From DATNPX01 sp036702975 (GTDB lineage: Bacteria; Cyanobacteriota; Vampirovibrionia; Obscuribacterales; Obscuribacteraceae): 64,000 nt of DNA. Made by a program: the position numbers and the translations under genes. Below, piece after piece: positions 33,401 through 41,520 of the stretch. The notes under the pieces were generated by a model. The model saw nothing but the letters and a program-made list of their open reading frames with translations, ran no database searches and was not told the DNA's origin. Within the stretch, counting starts at the first letter, position 1, and each line of letters begins with the position of its first letter. Where the stretch lies: contig DATNPX010000003.1 of assembly GCA_036702975.1 (NCBI GenBank), positions 1-64,000 of the forward strand, written 5' to 3'.

Positions 33401-34282
33401 TGCCGGCTCGCCTTTGGAATTTACCCATCTATCGCCGCGCAGATAGTAGCGTTGTCCGTCTGGCTCTGTAAGTGCATTGACGTTGCCTCGATTGTCATAG
33501 GCAAAGTGTCTAGTTTTACCGCCTGGGTAGTCTATCTCTGTAACCTCACCAAGGATATTCAAGTGAACCACCGAATTATCGCTGCTCTTGCTGACAGTTC
33601 CGGTTCCATCGTTGGCGTACGCATACAATCGACCGCTAGAATCCGAATAGGTGAACGTGCCATCTGGCCAAACGGTAGGATGGATCACATCCCACTCGCT
33701 TCTTATAGCTTGACTGCCGTCTGAAGACTTCGACGACTGAGCTGCAGCCGTTTCCTCAATCCAGTTTCCATTGACTAACTGAAACAAACTACCATCAGGC
33801 TGCTTGATCTCCAGAAGTTCTCCGTCTTTGTATTTGAAAGTCCTATTTGTATGATCTGGATAGTCGACCTCCGCAACTGTGCCATCAGAATTCAACTTCA
33901 CGTTCGGGGCGTGCTTTTTGCCGTCGAAAGTTTGCAGAAAGATTTCGGCAAGAGAAGCAGCCGCTACATTTCCTTCACCCAGTGCGGCATTATCGAGTTG
34001 AGTGAGCGCCTCTTTTGTGTAATATCCATCTACAGGGCGAACATCAGCGTTGCATGCTGCAAATTCGATAATCGTCATCTCAGGCAAGATGGATTTGATT
34101 GAAGCATCACTTTTACTGTCAGCTTGAATTTGTTGAAACAGCAGTTTTGCTTCTCGGCGCTGTTCAGTTTTATCAGTGGACGATGATTTTAGAAAATCGT
34201 TGATTAGGCTTGCAGCGACGTTTGCGTCGCCACTGCGAAACTTGTCCTCTATTAATGAAGCTTCTTTTTTGAAATCTACCAT
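30491..34282 (-). CDS. 1263-aa protein: RHS-like beta repeats plus duplicated papain-like protease domain
   Basis: Residues ~1-120 are helical. Residues ~125-430 carry RHS/YD-like hairpins (DYPDHTNRTFKY, DYPGGKTRHFAY). From ~440 a module of ~350 residues occurs twice: a helical part (YLRETGRKLLGDL; YKEKFGTDLLADL) then a papain-like fold. The second copy has the full clan CA set: QGDHGTC with Gln1029 and Cys1035, His1213 in AHVVTIDDYD, and Asn1231 in DNQWG. In the first copy the aligned residues are Thr574, Ser580, Arg719 and Asp, so it should be inactive. There is no signal peptide, so export, if any, needs another route. ATG 34282. Likely a secreted or contact-delivered protease; target unknown. 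Confidence 0.8.
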   Translation of the reverse strand: MVDFKKEASLIEDKFRSGDANVAASLINDFLKSSSTDKTEQRREAKLLFQQIQADSKSDASIKSILPEMTIIEFAACNADVRPVDGYYTKEALTQLDNAALGEGNVAAASLAEIFLQTFDGKKHAPNVKLNSDGTVAEVDYPDHTNRTFKYKDGELLEIKQPDGSLFQLVNGNWIEETAAAQSSKSSDGSQAIRSEWDVIHPTVWPDGTFTYSDSSGRLYAYANDGTGTVSKSSDNSVVHLNILGEVTEIDYPGGKTRHFAYDNRGNVNALTEPDGQRYYLRGDRWVNSKGEPADFSLPYVTETGEFSYYGRNGLSTTINTDLSSTSTDFSCSEITRDAQGKIVKIQYYNNVVKVFDYNADGQLSQSYTECIFDGMGSGAEPVKFNLPDQYVNEHLSDDGTISGIDSKNRFVVIYTDGKELVSDQSAAAIFEQIKLVGDRTPIDPLAVDSVLERLDPKQKLVFEEAYLRETGRKLLGDLTAVNDFKAVKQLEAANLTDYADRFLTPDKRQAFLDNLNILEQRANGVPGLTDEQMAKVLSSVDALMSNNNGAVKQIDRITVAFEMLQSCANPGSTVSGTNSGISAIETICWTKRPDVAAEMIASIALNGYFISPVDGKHILIPSQDIWHFTGQRSGSSKSTTAISSLIFEDAVKRLSAPQLNEELKSLQLGDTLVISNGNHFSQPGDVAVTSKDDLLKEIDEVKESNHLPLIVAVDGGKRFVTIDDYNKDTGMVNVDDGSGKTAWITIEQLWAGTEHYTPPFVSKLNGPLEGVSRNGSTDGNNSSQRTVTELNGTVLTLNDKGQIISADYGDNSVRYFVYDDQGRVSTSYVMQENAGVPFGKKTYDKLSGEQVESDGTVTATDSSGAMVIIDSDGDFQTSLHSFQQINSDVLSLTKPLSADQLSSITSGMSDTDLYFMQQLYKEKFGTDLLADLPKGSAQLERRLATADLIESVHRLLPASDRQTFLNNLNVFEERAGSAPGLTDNQVAKTLESMLQLFSSEQGKVSQAWRITLAEQIMQECATPNQTDQGDHGTCNITTVETICWFRHPEVAANIVASAALQGYWYGPDGNKVVLRDGALIPDKEASRTPVPDGMRSFASQLFQATLFTELGQKQSAPVFWTQVPNQKDTDGGWGWVDAAGNYTKDGPGWILNSLGAEVFELTGETLAAAGRLVKADGDTVNFSTENEMIDYLKECKKDGKFPIIMLVWTGAHVVTIDDYDPETGMVSIDNQWGAKSDKWITLDQLWIDTFVYDGNASDATTA

Positions 34283-34491
34283 GCAGGCAGAGTCTCAAAA
34301 ATTCGTGGTATAGACGTGGAATTTTTTGATGGACGACTTTGAATATCCTGACAGTTGAAAAATCACTTTACTCGCAAATCTCATTAATTCGTTTATTCGT
34401 TTATTCGAACTAAATTACCGAAATTATTTAATTTCAGCAAATCACTAGAAAGGGAAAAGCGAACGAAGCAAAGCTGATTGATCGTATACAT

Positions 34492-34524
34492 ATGCGCACC
34501 GCAAGGACTTCTTGTGGTGCGCAT
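34492..34524. terminator. Strong palindrome between two minus-strand genes
   Basis: ATGCGCACCGCAAG (34492-34505) pairs with CTTGTGGTGCGCAT (34511-34524) with one G-T pair and a 5-base loop. It lies 30 bases past the stop of the gene at 34554. The T-rich tail is on the plus side (TTCATTTAAATT), so for the minus-strand gene it lacks a classic U tract. Confidence 0.65.
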
Positions 34525-34553
34525 TTCATTTAAATTATAGACATGCTGCAAGC

Positions 34554-35228
34554 CTAGGTTGAGGACCGCATCGCATCCTGACTGGCACGGCTGACAGCGC
34601 ACGCCAGCACGGAAATAACGCCGAACCTCAACGCATCAATCGGCTCGCAACGTGGGTCGCTGCCGAGAATCATGCTATGCACAGATATCTCAGCTAGACA
34701 CTCCTGTAGCAGGTCGAGAGTCACTGATGGCGTGCGCTCGCCGTAACCAATCAGGTCAGCGCCTTTCTTCATCAACCAACACTCATTGAACACAGAACGA
34801 TACAACACTTCCGTATCGTATAGTTCGATACGCAGCAGATTATTGACGCGATAAACATTACAGTTCAAGGCTGCCAGACTAATGAGGGCGAACCGAATTT
34901 CATCGGAAAAGTGCAGCGGTTGAGAATCAGCCTTTTCCACGCCACTCAACCACAATTGGCAACGATAACTGATAAGCAAGAATTTCACATCGCTCATGTC
35001 AGCATCCTGAACGGTGAGCAGTTTATTTGACCACCGCGCCAAAAACTCTTTCAGACAGCGCTGCTGACGTTCACTGCTCGCCCAGTCAGGTTCAATCTCA
35101 GTAAGCAAAGCAAAAGCGCTGGCAATGTCCCACATGTGCTGACGATGCAAGCTGGCAAGCAGCCTTTGGATTGATTTCTGTGCACGAATTGCGAAACTTT
35201 CTGAATTTGTTTCAGTTGGTCGATTCAT
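34554..35228 (-). CDS. Hypothetical helical protein (224 aa)
   Basis: 224 residues, mostly helical, with RCQLWLSGVEKAD and LLRIELYDTEVLYRSVFNECW; no signal peptide, membrane segment or known domain. GGAAG lies 7 bases before ATG 35228. First of a run of co-directional unknown genes (34554-40684) of similar size whose upstream regions share an AAAGG-type ribosome-binding site. The final ~25 residues are Ala/Ser/Val rich. Confidence 0.7.
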   Translation of the reverse strand: MNRPTETNSESFAIRAQKSIQRLLASLHRQHMWDIASAFALLTEIEPDWASSERQQRCLKEFLARWSNKLLTVQDADMSDVKFLLISYRCQLWLSGVEKADSQPLHFSDEIRFALISLAALNCNVYRVNNLLRIELYDTEVLYRSVFNECWLMKKGADLIGYGERTPSVTLDLLQECLAEISVHSMILGSDPRCEPIDALRFGVISVLACAVSRASQDAMRSST

Positions 35229-35287
35229 TTCGAACTTCCTTTCGTTGATTTAACCATCAGATCAATTCGCGAAAAAGCGGAGGCGCA

Positions 35288-35321
35288 ATACAAGGGAGAA
35301 CCTGTAGCCTCTTCCTTGTAT
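35288..35321. terminator. Hairpin after the two-helix membrane gene
   Basis: ATACAAGG (35288-35295) pairs with CCTTGTAT (35314-35321) around a 18-base loop, just past the stop at 35336. On the minus strand a short T run appears ~20 bases further on. Confidence 0.5.
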
Positions 35322-35335
35322 ACACCAAAGTGCTG

Positions 35336-35617
35336 CTAACTTGCGGGCGGGCGCAACGCGACGACAATCGCGCTGAGCACCGCAGAGCGCGCCAGCACGA
35401 ACGCTTGCATCTGCGCCGGGCGCGCCACAAATATAACCACACATACGAGCGCCGCCACCAGAAGCACAATGAAAATTAGTAACGGCAACACCACTGCAAT
35501 CGTAATGAACAGCTTCACTACAGGATCATTGAACAGCGGCGAGAAAGTGAATGCGAAGATCATTACGAGGAGGTAAAAGATAAACTTTTGACGAGAAGTG
35601 AGTGGATTCGGTTTCAT
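35336..35617 (-). CDS. Small membrane protein with two or three helices (93 aa)
   Basis: Hydrophobic segments at ~11-28 (FIFYLLVMIFAFTFSPLF) and ~34-66 (LFITIAVVLPLLIFIVLLVAALV, probably long or two helices), then an Ala/Val/Arg tail. AAAGG lies 9 bases before ATG 35617. No family is recognised. It sits between soluble unknown genes in the same run and may anchor their products or act as an immunity-like partner; this is speculation. Confidence 0.65.
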   Translation of the reverse strand: MKPNPLTSRQKFIFYLLVMIFAFTFSPLFNDPVVKLFITIAVVLPLLIFIVLLVAALVCVVIFVARPAQMQAFVLARSAVLSAIVVALRPPAS

Positions 35618-35671
35618 GGCGATTGACCTTTCGTAGGTTATTAGTGGCTTGTGATACGAGTCGAAGGCGAA

Positions 35672-36298
35672 TTACTTAAGGACGTTGCCACCGATCTTGA
35701 AGCCATCGGTAGTAAAACCTCTGTCAATATCGGCTGCCGATACGAAACGACAGAATTGCGAGCTTTGAAGCTTCTCGTAAACGTGATCGGGCGCAAATGC
35801 GTCGTGTAAAAGGAATAGACGATATGTGGGCAGCTCACCTCCTCGCCCTGACTCGAATGCTTTTCCGGGTACAAGTCGAACAGTTTTGCAGAATGATGTG
35901 GAGATTGAGCTGACTTCTGCTGCTGTCAAAAGAGGTGTTTGCTGTTCTGGAAGTTCAAGTTCCAATAACTCCTCTTGCATCTCACGATATGGGTCAATCT
36001 CGAAAAATGCCGCATTGCGAGATTCGAAGAAGGTCATAACAGCATCGACGTGTTTTTGTTGCACTTGAAACCTCGCGTCGTTGTTATGCTCGAAAGCTGT
36101 TGCACCAAATTGACGAACAAGCTCTTTCATGCCCCGCGTTGTCAGCTCTCCAGCCCCGCCGAGGCTTTTGTATGTACGATCACCGCGAAGAAAAGAGTTG
36201 AGATTGAGTAGGGTAAAATACATCGGCTGATGGTTCGGGCTCTGAAAGAGCCGAGTCAAAATCGCATAAGAGATGCGAACTTGTGAGAGGTCGGACAT
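35672..36298 (-). CDS. Hypothetical protein (208 aa)
   Basis: 208 residues, soluble, beginning MSDLSQVRISYAILTRLFQS. A helical N-terminal half is followed by an acidic stretch EEELLELELPEQQ-like near 110-120 and an alpha/beta C-terminus (YRLFLLHDAFAPDHVY, then RGFTTDGFKIGG). AAAGG lies 9 bases before ATG 36298. No recognised domain. Confidence 0.7.
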   Translation of the reverse strand: MSDLSQVRISYAILTRLFQSPNHQPMYFTLLNLNSFLRGDRTYKSLGGAGELTTRGMKELVRQFGATAFEHNNDARFQVQQKHVDAVMTFFESRNAAFFEIDPYREMQEELLELELPEQQTPLLTAAEVSSISTSFCKTVRLVPGKAFESGRGGELPTYRLFLLHDAFAPDHVYEKLQSSQFCRFVSAADIDRGFTTDGFKIGGNVLK

Positions 36299-36394
36299 TG
36301 CAGATTGCCTTTCATGTGTACATATACAGGTAATTCAATTCATCGAAAAACAGATTGATACTGCGCGCGATGCTCAGACATATCCTTTTTGCAG

Positions 36395-37045
36395 CTATTT
36401 GCTCTCGTCAATCGCTTGGCGCGAAAGCGCAGAGGCACTCGCGTAACGAAGCTTTTGCAGCGCTACCGGCAAAGCGTCAGTCGGCAGTGGCACCAATTCA
36501 TGAACTGGATATTTCTGCAAGCAGCGACTTAAAAGCCCTGCCACGATAGCGAACAGCTCCGGCTCAGCGAGATTCACGTCTGAAACAACCTCCTTGCCCG
36601 AAACCAAATAAACCCCTTCGCTGAAAGCTCGTACAACCAAGAGTCCGTTGCTGTTGTCAAAAGAGAGCAAAGACAAGACTCGTTGGCTATTCTTACTGAC
36701 GCAAGCGATTGCAACGGCACCATAGAACATTTGGGCGGAAAATGACTGAGACTGGAAGTTTGTGCCTGCCTCATTTGTCACATATACGGTATCAAGCGGC
36801 ACAGTAAATAGCAGGGACACTACACGGCTCACATCGTGCGCCGTAAGTTCACTTTCGCTCAAGTCGCGATTACGACTCCACTTCGCCAATGAATCAAAAG
36901 CGGTCTGCGAGCTGGGTGCAGTAGCCCAACCAGTTTGGCTACGAGCAAGATACCTGAGAGCTTCTACTACATTAGTGAACTGTGCAGAGGCAGGAAGATC
37001 GTCATTCACCAGACCCAGCAGAATCTTGCGAAACGTGTCGTTCAT
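36395..37045 (-). CDS. Hypothetical protein (216 aa)
   Basis: 216 residues. The N-terminal helical part (MNDTFRKILLGLVNDDLPAS) precedes an alpha/beta region with LSFDNSNGLLVVRAFSEGVYLVSGK. No signal peptide or known motif. A GAGGAAAG element lies ~12 bases before ATG 37045. A 14-bp perfect palindromic pair lies 50 bases upstream of this start. Confidence 0.65.
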   Translation of the reverse strand: MNDTFRKILLGLVNDDLPASAQFTNVVEALRYLARSQTGWATAPSSQTAFDSLAKWSRNRDLSESELTAHDVSRVVSLLFTVPLDTVYVTNEAGTNFQSQSFSAQMFYGAVAIACVSKNSQRVLSLLSFDNSNGLLVVRAFSEGVYLVSGKEVVSDVNLAEPELFAIVAGLLSRCLQKYPVHELVPLPTDALPVALQKLRYASASALSRQAIDESK

Positions 37046-37090
37046 TATCTTGTCTCACTTTCCTCATTGATAGAATGAATAGAATTCGAT

Positions 37091-37141
37091 AATTGAGCGA
37101 ATGCAACAGGGCACGTGCCCGCATCAGGCATTCGCTCAATT
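37091..37141. repeat. Nested perfect palindrome (cruciform-forming)
   Basis: AATTGAGCGAATGC (37091-37104) and GCATTCGCTCAATT (37128-37141) pair perfectly over 14 bp. The 23-base interior contains the perfect palindrome GGGCACGTGCCC (37109-37120). It lies between the stop of the gene at 37161 and the start at 37045, on the minus strand. Confidence 0.9.
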
Positions 37142-37160
37142 TGCTAACATCGGTGCAAAA

Positions 37161-38231
37161 TTACTTTCGATTAGCAGGTTCGCGCCGGGTCCAGCGTTTT
37201 AGCTCTTTCGACCAGCTCCAGAATTCTTCCGAGCACGAGCCGTTAACGGAGCGCGTCACAATCCTGAACGAGAATCCCAGATACTGCGCGGCCTTCCCGC
37301 AGCAGTGAAACGCCTCGGAGAACCACTCAACTTTGAGTATCTGTTCGAGCGAACAAACCTTTTCGTCAAGGTCGATTCTCAGAACGATTGCCCCCCTGGG
37401 GTTCTCTGAGCGATCGGTCGGGTCCACACACAATTTCGCCTTTTGAATAGAGTAGGTTGCGAAATTGTTTTTCGAGTCCTGGTCGGCGACGAAATCGAAG
37501 TAGAATTTCGCCAGGCCGACAGAACGCAAAAATTCAATCCATGCCGCGCGGTTCTCGCGGACACGATCTCTGTCACCGACGCATTTATCGGCGAGAACGA
37601 GCACAGCGAGCGTACGCAAACGCATTTCCCAAACGGCGCGCTCATCAGCGCTAAGCCCCTCCGGCATCTCGAGCCCGCCATCTTTAAGAATGCCGCTGGT
37701 GCGGTGATAACGCACCGGATATGTCACGATCCGGCGATACAGTCGAGGAACGCCCATTTTTGCAAGCATTTGGTCTAGCTCGCGAGCGACCTTTATATGG
37801 TGAATTTCTCGGACTGTTCCATCAGCTTTAGTAACAGTCCACCCCTTGAACAAGTCGTGGAATTCGCAAGTACCGGGTATCGCAAACACTCGTTCGACTT
37901 CCGAAAATGTTCCAGGATAGTACCTTTCGATCTCATCGACGAGCGCGGTACCCATCCACATCACAGGCAGTCCATGACGGAGCTGGCTGTGATCTGTTTT
38001 CTTCAGGGCTCTTTGGTCAGCGAGCTTATACAGCCGCTGAATTTTCTCGGATTTGCCTAGAGTTGGGAAAACGTTTCCCAACCACTCAATATCTTCTGTC
38101 ACTTCCAGACCTTTCAAGATGCAGAATTCCTGAATTGGAACGCTGCCACTCAAAATCGCGATGCAGGGTTCCGATAAGGCAACCCTGCTACTTGAATTGA
38201 GACGAACGAAGTTGAATGTGCCACCACGCAC
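37161..38231 (-). CDS. Hypothetical protein, possibly HD-type hydrolase-like (356 aa)
   Basis: 356 residues from GTG 38231. Scattered His/Asp motifs (CEFHDLFKGW, REIHHIKVARELD, YPVRYHRTSGILKDGG, VLVLADKCVGDRDRVRENR) recall HD-domain phosphohydrolases, where His, His-Asp and Asp residues bind metals. The spacing is not canonical, so this is weak. The C-terminal ~100 residues are beta-rich and unrecognised. A TATAAT lies 8 bases before the start and there is no ribosome-binding site, so the transcript may be leaderless. Confidence 0.6.
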   Translation of the reverse strand: MRGGTFNFVRLNSSSRVALSEPCIAILSGSVPIQEFCILKGLEVTEDIEWLGNVFPTLGKSEKIQRLYKLADQRALKKTDHSQLRHGLPVMWMGTALVDEIERYYPGTFSEVERVFAIPGTCEFHDLFKGWTVTKADGTVREIHHIKVARELDQMLAKMGVPRLYRRIVTYPVRYHRTSGILKDGGLEMPEGLSADERAVWEMRLRTLAVLVLADKCVGDRDRVRENRAAWIEFLRSVGLAKFYFDFVADQDSKNNFATYSIQKAKLCVDPTDRSENPRGAIVLRIDLDEKVCSLEQILKVEWFSEAFHCCGKAAQYLGFSFRIVTRSVNGSCSEEFWSWSKELKRWTRREPANRK

Positions 38232-38239
38232 GCCGTCTG

Positions 38240-38268
38240 ATTATATGGTGGCTTGGACGGGTTAGTCA
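38240..38268 (-). promoter_or_regulatory. Promoter of a possibly leaderless gene
   Basis: A perfect TATAAT (38245-38240, minus strand) has CTGACT 18 bases upstream (38269-38264) as a -35 box. Only eight bases separate the -10 box from the GTG start, so the transcript would begin at or next to the start codon. Confidence 0.5.
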
Positions 38269-38313
38269 GACACTACCGATTCAGGGAAAGCCTAGCGTCG
38301 CAGAGTTGTCGAA

Positions 38314-39369
38314 CTAGTCGTCATTGACGGAAGCACCGGGGAATTCGTCATCATCACCTGCGAATCCACCAGATGGATCGTCGTCGGCGAATTCGTCTCT
38401 GGGATTATCGCCGAATCCGCTATTGAGTGCGTCAGCTTCTTCAGTGTCGCTATTGTCCACGAATTCGTTATCTTCTCTGGTTTCAAACCCGAATTCGTCG
38501 CTTACGTTCTCTTCCATTGAATGACGCGGGTGAGCAATGAGAATGAAAAGCAGCGGCGCGCCGAATATGAGCGACAAATCCAACATCACGGCACTGAACA
38601 GGAACACGACGACTGAATTCACGGTGATACGAGTATTGGCGTACATGACGATCCGCAATCCAATGTCGATCACCCACAGCACACTGAGTATAGTGGCAAT
38701 CAATAATCCTTTCGAAACCAACGAACGCTGCCGCCAGCTATAGAACTTACGCCATCCGGCTCCATAGCGAACGAACTGCAAGAAAGCGAACACAGCGATA
38801 GCCCACGGAATCAGCGGATTGCCAGCATCCGAAACTGCCACGAAAGCATGAATTGAAACGATGATTAGCAGCGAAACCGCAGCAGCTACAGCCACCGTCG
38901 CACCTTTCCAGCACAATTCCCCGAAGTCGCGCATGAACACGTGCGCTGCATGAGTAGATTCAGCGGTGACACGAATGATCAGGGGCAATCCAAACAGAGC
39001 AATGGAGTATGCAACCATTATCTGAATGACGTTTGCCGCAACAACCTGCAGCAGCGATGACTGGGCGTTGAAAAACTGAATGGTGCCAAGAGATGCCAGC
39101 AAGCCCGCATCTGCGATAGCTAGCAAAGCCGGAATGTAAAGCCAGCCTGAGTGAGGAGTACGAACTGATTCGACATATTTACAGCCGAGAGCGATGAGCC
39201 ACCCAGCCAGCGCCGCAAGAGTAATGCTGGCAAATGTAGAGCCTGATGGTTGACCTGTTAACACCGCTACGGCGTTGAAGGCAACGATCAGCACTAAGAA
39301 GAAAAGTACCCACACTGCCAACCTGACGAGCAGAGACACCGTTGAGTAAAGAGGCGAATGTTCACTCAT
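38314..39369 (-). CDS. Polytopic membrane protein with acidic C-terminal tail (351 aa)
   Basis: I place the start at ATG 39369 (MSEHSPLYSTV), with AAAGG 6 bases upstream, rather than at 39459. About eight hydrophobic segments follow, including LLVRLAVWVLFFLVLIVAFNAV, LAALAGWLIALGCKYV and VVFLFSAVMLDLSLIFGAPLLFILIA. The last ~70 residues are Asp/Glu/Asn/Gly rich and repetitive around D-E-F. No family is recognised. It may be a membrane component of the unknown gene run. Confidence 0.75.
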   Translation of the reverse strand: MSEHSPLYSTVSLLVRLAVWVLFFLVLIVAFNAVAVLTGQPSGSTFASITLAALAGWLIALGCKYVESVRTPHSGWLYIPALLAIADAGLLASLGTIQFFNAQSSLLQVVAANVIQIMVAYSIALFGLPLIIRVTAESTHAAHVFMRDFGELCWKGATVAVAAAVSLLIIVSIHAFVAVSDAGNPLIPWAIAVFAFLQFVRYGAGWRKFYSWRQRSLVSKGLLIATILSVLWVIDIGLRIVMYANTRITVNSVVVFLFSAVMLDLSLIFGAPLLFILIAHPRHSMEENVSDEFGFETREDNEFVDNSDTEEADALNSGFGDNPRDEFADDDPSGGFAGDDDEFPGASVNDD

Positions 39370-39476
39370 GTCGAACCTTTCCAGACTAGTGCGCGAGATG
39401 CGCAAACAGTTGAAATTAGCGAACGATAAGAGAGGACCGAACGGCGATTGAACCGCCATCGAACCAGCAGAGAATC

Positions 39477-39962
39477 CTATTCAGAATGCGTTCTCAGCTT
39501 TATCTTGTTTGGCAACACCAACATCCAGATCAGGTACTCATTACCGTCAATCTGGTGGACCCGCGGCGAGCCGGTGAAGGTATAGAACTGCTCACTCTGT
39601 TTCGGAAAGTCCCAGCAAAAATAGTCGTCTCCGCCGATGCGACGGATTACGCAGGTAACTTTCTTGAGTCCGCCTGAACACAGTTCGGCGAGCGCGTCGC
39701 TGTAGATATTCTGCGCTTGCACAAAGCGGCTTTCATCAAACATAACTCGACACTTCTGAATGTGTCCGAGCGCGTTGTCAAAATTTTCGGAAGGTAGCGC
39801 AATACTGAGTTTGGTCAGCAGATTCTGCACCTCCTTCAGCGCGACCAGCGCTTCAGCCGTATACGTTTCACTCAGTGGCGGCGTAAGCATTGCCAGTTCG
39901 CCGAGAGCGCGATAGAACCAAGACGAAGCTTCGTTATTGGCTAACAGGTTTATCTTGTACAC
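39477..39962 (-). CDS. Hypothetical protein (161 aa)
   Basis: The start is GTG 39962 with GAGG 4 bases upstream. Helical first half (ALVALKEVQNLLTKLSIALP) and a beta-rich second half (KVTCVIRRIGGDDYFCWDFP, GNEYLIWMLVLPNKIKL). No known domain, signal peptide or membrane helix. It is separated from the next gene upstream by a strong palindrome. Confidence 0.65.
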   Translation of the reverse strand: MYKINLLANNEASSWFYRALGELAMLTPPLSETYTAEALVALKEVQNLLTKLSIALPSENFDNALGHIQKCRVMFDESRFVQAQNIYSDALAELCSGGLKKVTCVIRRIGGDDYFCWDFPKQSEQFYTFTGSPRVHQIDGNEYLIWMLVLPNKIKLRTHSE

Positions 39963-40030
39963 GTTTCCTCATTTCTGATTTAATCGAACGAAATTAGAAG
40001 TTAGCACCGACAGACGGGCATGCGATCGAG

Positions 40031-40067
40031 CGGTAGAGGCACCGCACATGATGCGGCGCTTCTACCG
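40031..40067. terminator. Strong palindrome past the 197-aa gene
   Basis: CGGTAGAGGCACCGCA (40031-40046) pairs with TGCGGCGCTTCTACCG (40052-40067) with two mismatches around a 5-base loop. It lies 24 bases past the stop at 40091. No T tract follows on the minus strand. Confidence 0.65.
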
Positions 40068-40090
40068 TACTTACGGTTCTCTGAACATGC

Positions 40091-40684
40091 TCAAATCCAA
40101 GAAACTCGTCTGCCTCGCGCAAACTTCTCTGGCTCGCGCGGGGTGATCAGCAAAAGCGGTTCCGTCTTAATCAGCCCGCCCAGAGAGTTCGTATACTCGG
40201 CAACGAAACCGAGTCGGTCAAGCATCTCGCTCATTCGAGTTCGCACCTGAAAGTTGTTCGGACAATCGGCGAATTTGACGATGCGAGGAACCGGCTCATA
40301 GTTGGCACCCTTTGCATGAAGCTCAAACAGGGTTCGACTAACTAAGGAACAATATTCCATGCCAAACGACACAGCAACATCAAGCACTTCAGCCGCCGCC
40401 GCGATGCTGCGCTCGCGCAGGACAGCACCAGTGCCTAACCAGCTCGCGGAGAATTCGAGTACATACATTGAATCGTGCAATGTCGCAGAGTCATAAATCA
40501 TTCGCTTCTGCTTGTCCCTTATGCTGGCTGCAAGTTCTTCAGGAGAACCTTGCAGAATGCTGAATCCGCACCAGTCATAGAGACACATCGTTCGATTGAT
40601 TACGTCATGGAAGCTACTAAACTCCCGATTGGGAATCCCTATTGTTCGATCCCAACGGGTCTGGCTTCTGACTTGACTGTTCAT
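40091..40684 (-). CDS. Hypothetical protein (197 aa)
   Basis: 197 residues, soluble, beginning MNSQVRSQTRWDRTIG. Helical core (RERSIAAAAEVLDVAVSFGM, YCSLVSRTLFELHAKGANYE) and a beta-rich end (TEPLLLITPREPEKFARGRR). AAAGG is ~11 bases before ATG 40684. It heads the minus-strand unknown gene run, so its promoter should lie in 40685-41000. Confidence 0.65.
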   Translation of the reverse strand: MNSQVRSQTRWDRTIGIPNREFSSFHDVINRTMCLYDWCGFSILQGSPEELAASIRDKQKRMIYDSATLHDSMYVLEFSASWLGTGAVLRERSIAAAAEVLDVAVSFGMEYCSLVSRTLFELHAKGANYEPVPRIVKFADCPNNFQVRTRMSEMLDRLGFVAEYTNSLGGLIKTEPLLLITPREPEKFARGRRVSWI

Positions 40685-41520
40685 AATAGGTCTGTCCTTT
40701 GTTCACTCACTTATTTTGATCAATTGAATAGGTTGAGTTGCATACTCCCGATTACTCGAAGCGCATGCCCGATAGACTGCGTGTCGCCTGGACTGCGTGC
40801 AGCTTGGACGCCTGTCGCTTGCAGCACGAGTCGACTTGACTCTTGAATTATGTGAAAGTGCTTTATGCAATGGCTGTTTCGGAACATCTCCCAATAAGCT
40901 AAAAAATACGGAACACTTGAACCCTAACATCGGCAAAGTGCCCAAATGCAAGTTCGGATGTATCGATAGAAAATGATTGTTACGGGTATCACCATATTTG
41001 GTGCAATTGTTCATATGACTGACTAGCGCAATTTAGCAGTCAAGATTCAGGTGGAAAGTTTCGCTAGCTTCGCGCAATCAGTACATTAAAGAGCGCCGTT
41101 CGCTAAGCTGTAAAAATGCTCTTTCCTCACACGAAAACGGAATAGCAAAAGCGCTAGAACCTCTCAAATTGGACACTTAGCCACTCTCCGCCACCTTGAC
41201 TTCGCAAAGAAGTTAACAGTAGTTTGCGATTACACCTCTCTCCGTTATTCCTGAGCAACCAGCCAAACCATCAATAAGTAAGTCAACCGCTATCACTGAA
41301 TAAGAAAGCGCAATCAACTGTTGATGCGCTCCGAACAATCTGGTGTTGCTCACCTCGCCGAATCGAGATTCTCACATCTCCGTTCACACGCACGTTCCTC
41401 GTCAGTCTTCGCCTCAAATCTCCGTCGCACAGCTCCGACACATCCCCGTGTTTGAGCTGCTTTCGTTCGACCTCAAATTCCTGAGGAATTCGCAATTTCG
41501 AAAAAGCAGAAAGGTCTCAA
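40685..41520. other. Long intergenic region between divergent gene groups
   Basis: About 835 bases with no frame that has a ribosome-binding site. A 103-codon minus frame (40703-41014) lacks one and has an unnatural composition. The region must hold promoters for the minus-strand run and the plus-strand mannitol dehydrogenase gene. I found no strong hairpin and no tRNA. Confidence 0.5.

Noticed and set aside
40703..41014. 103-codon minus-strand frame upstream of the 197-residue gene
   Set aside because: No ribosome-binding site, Cys/His/Arg-rich composition typical of non-coding frames.
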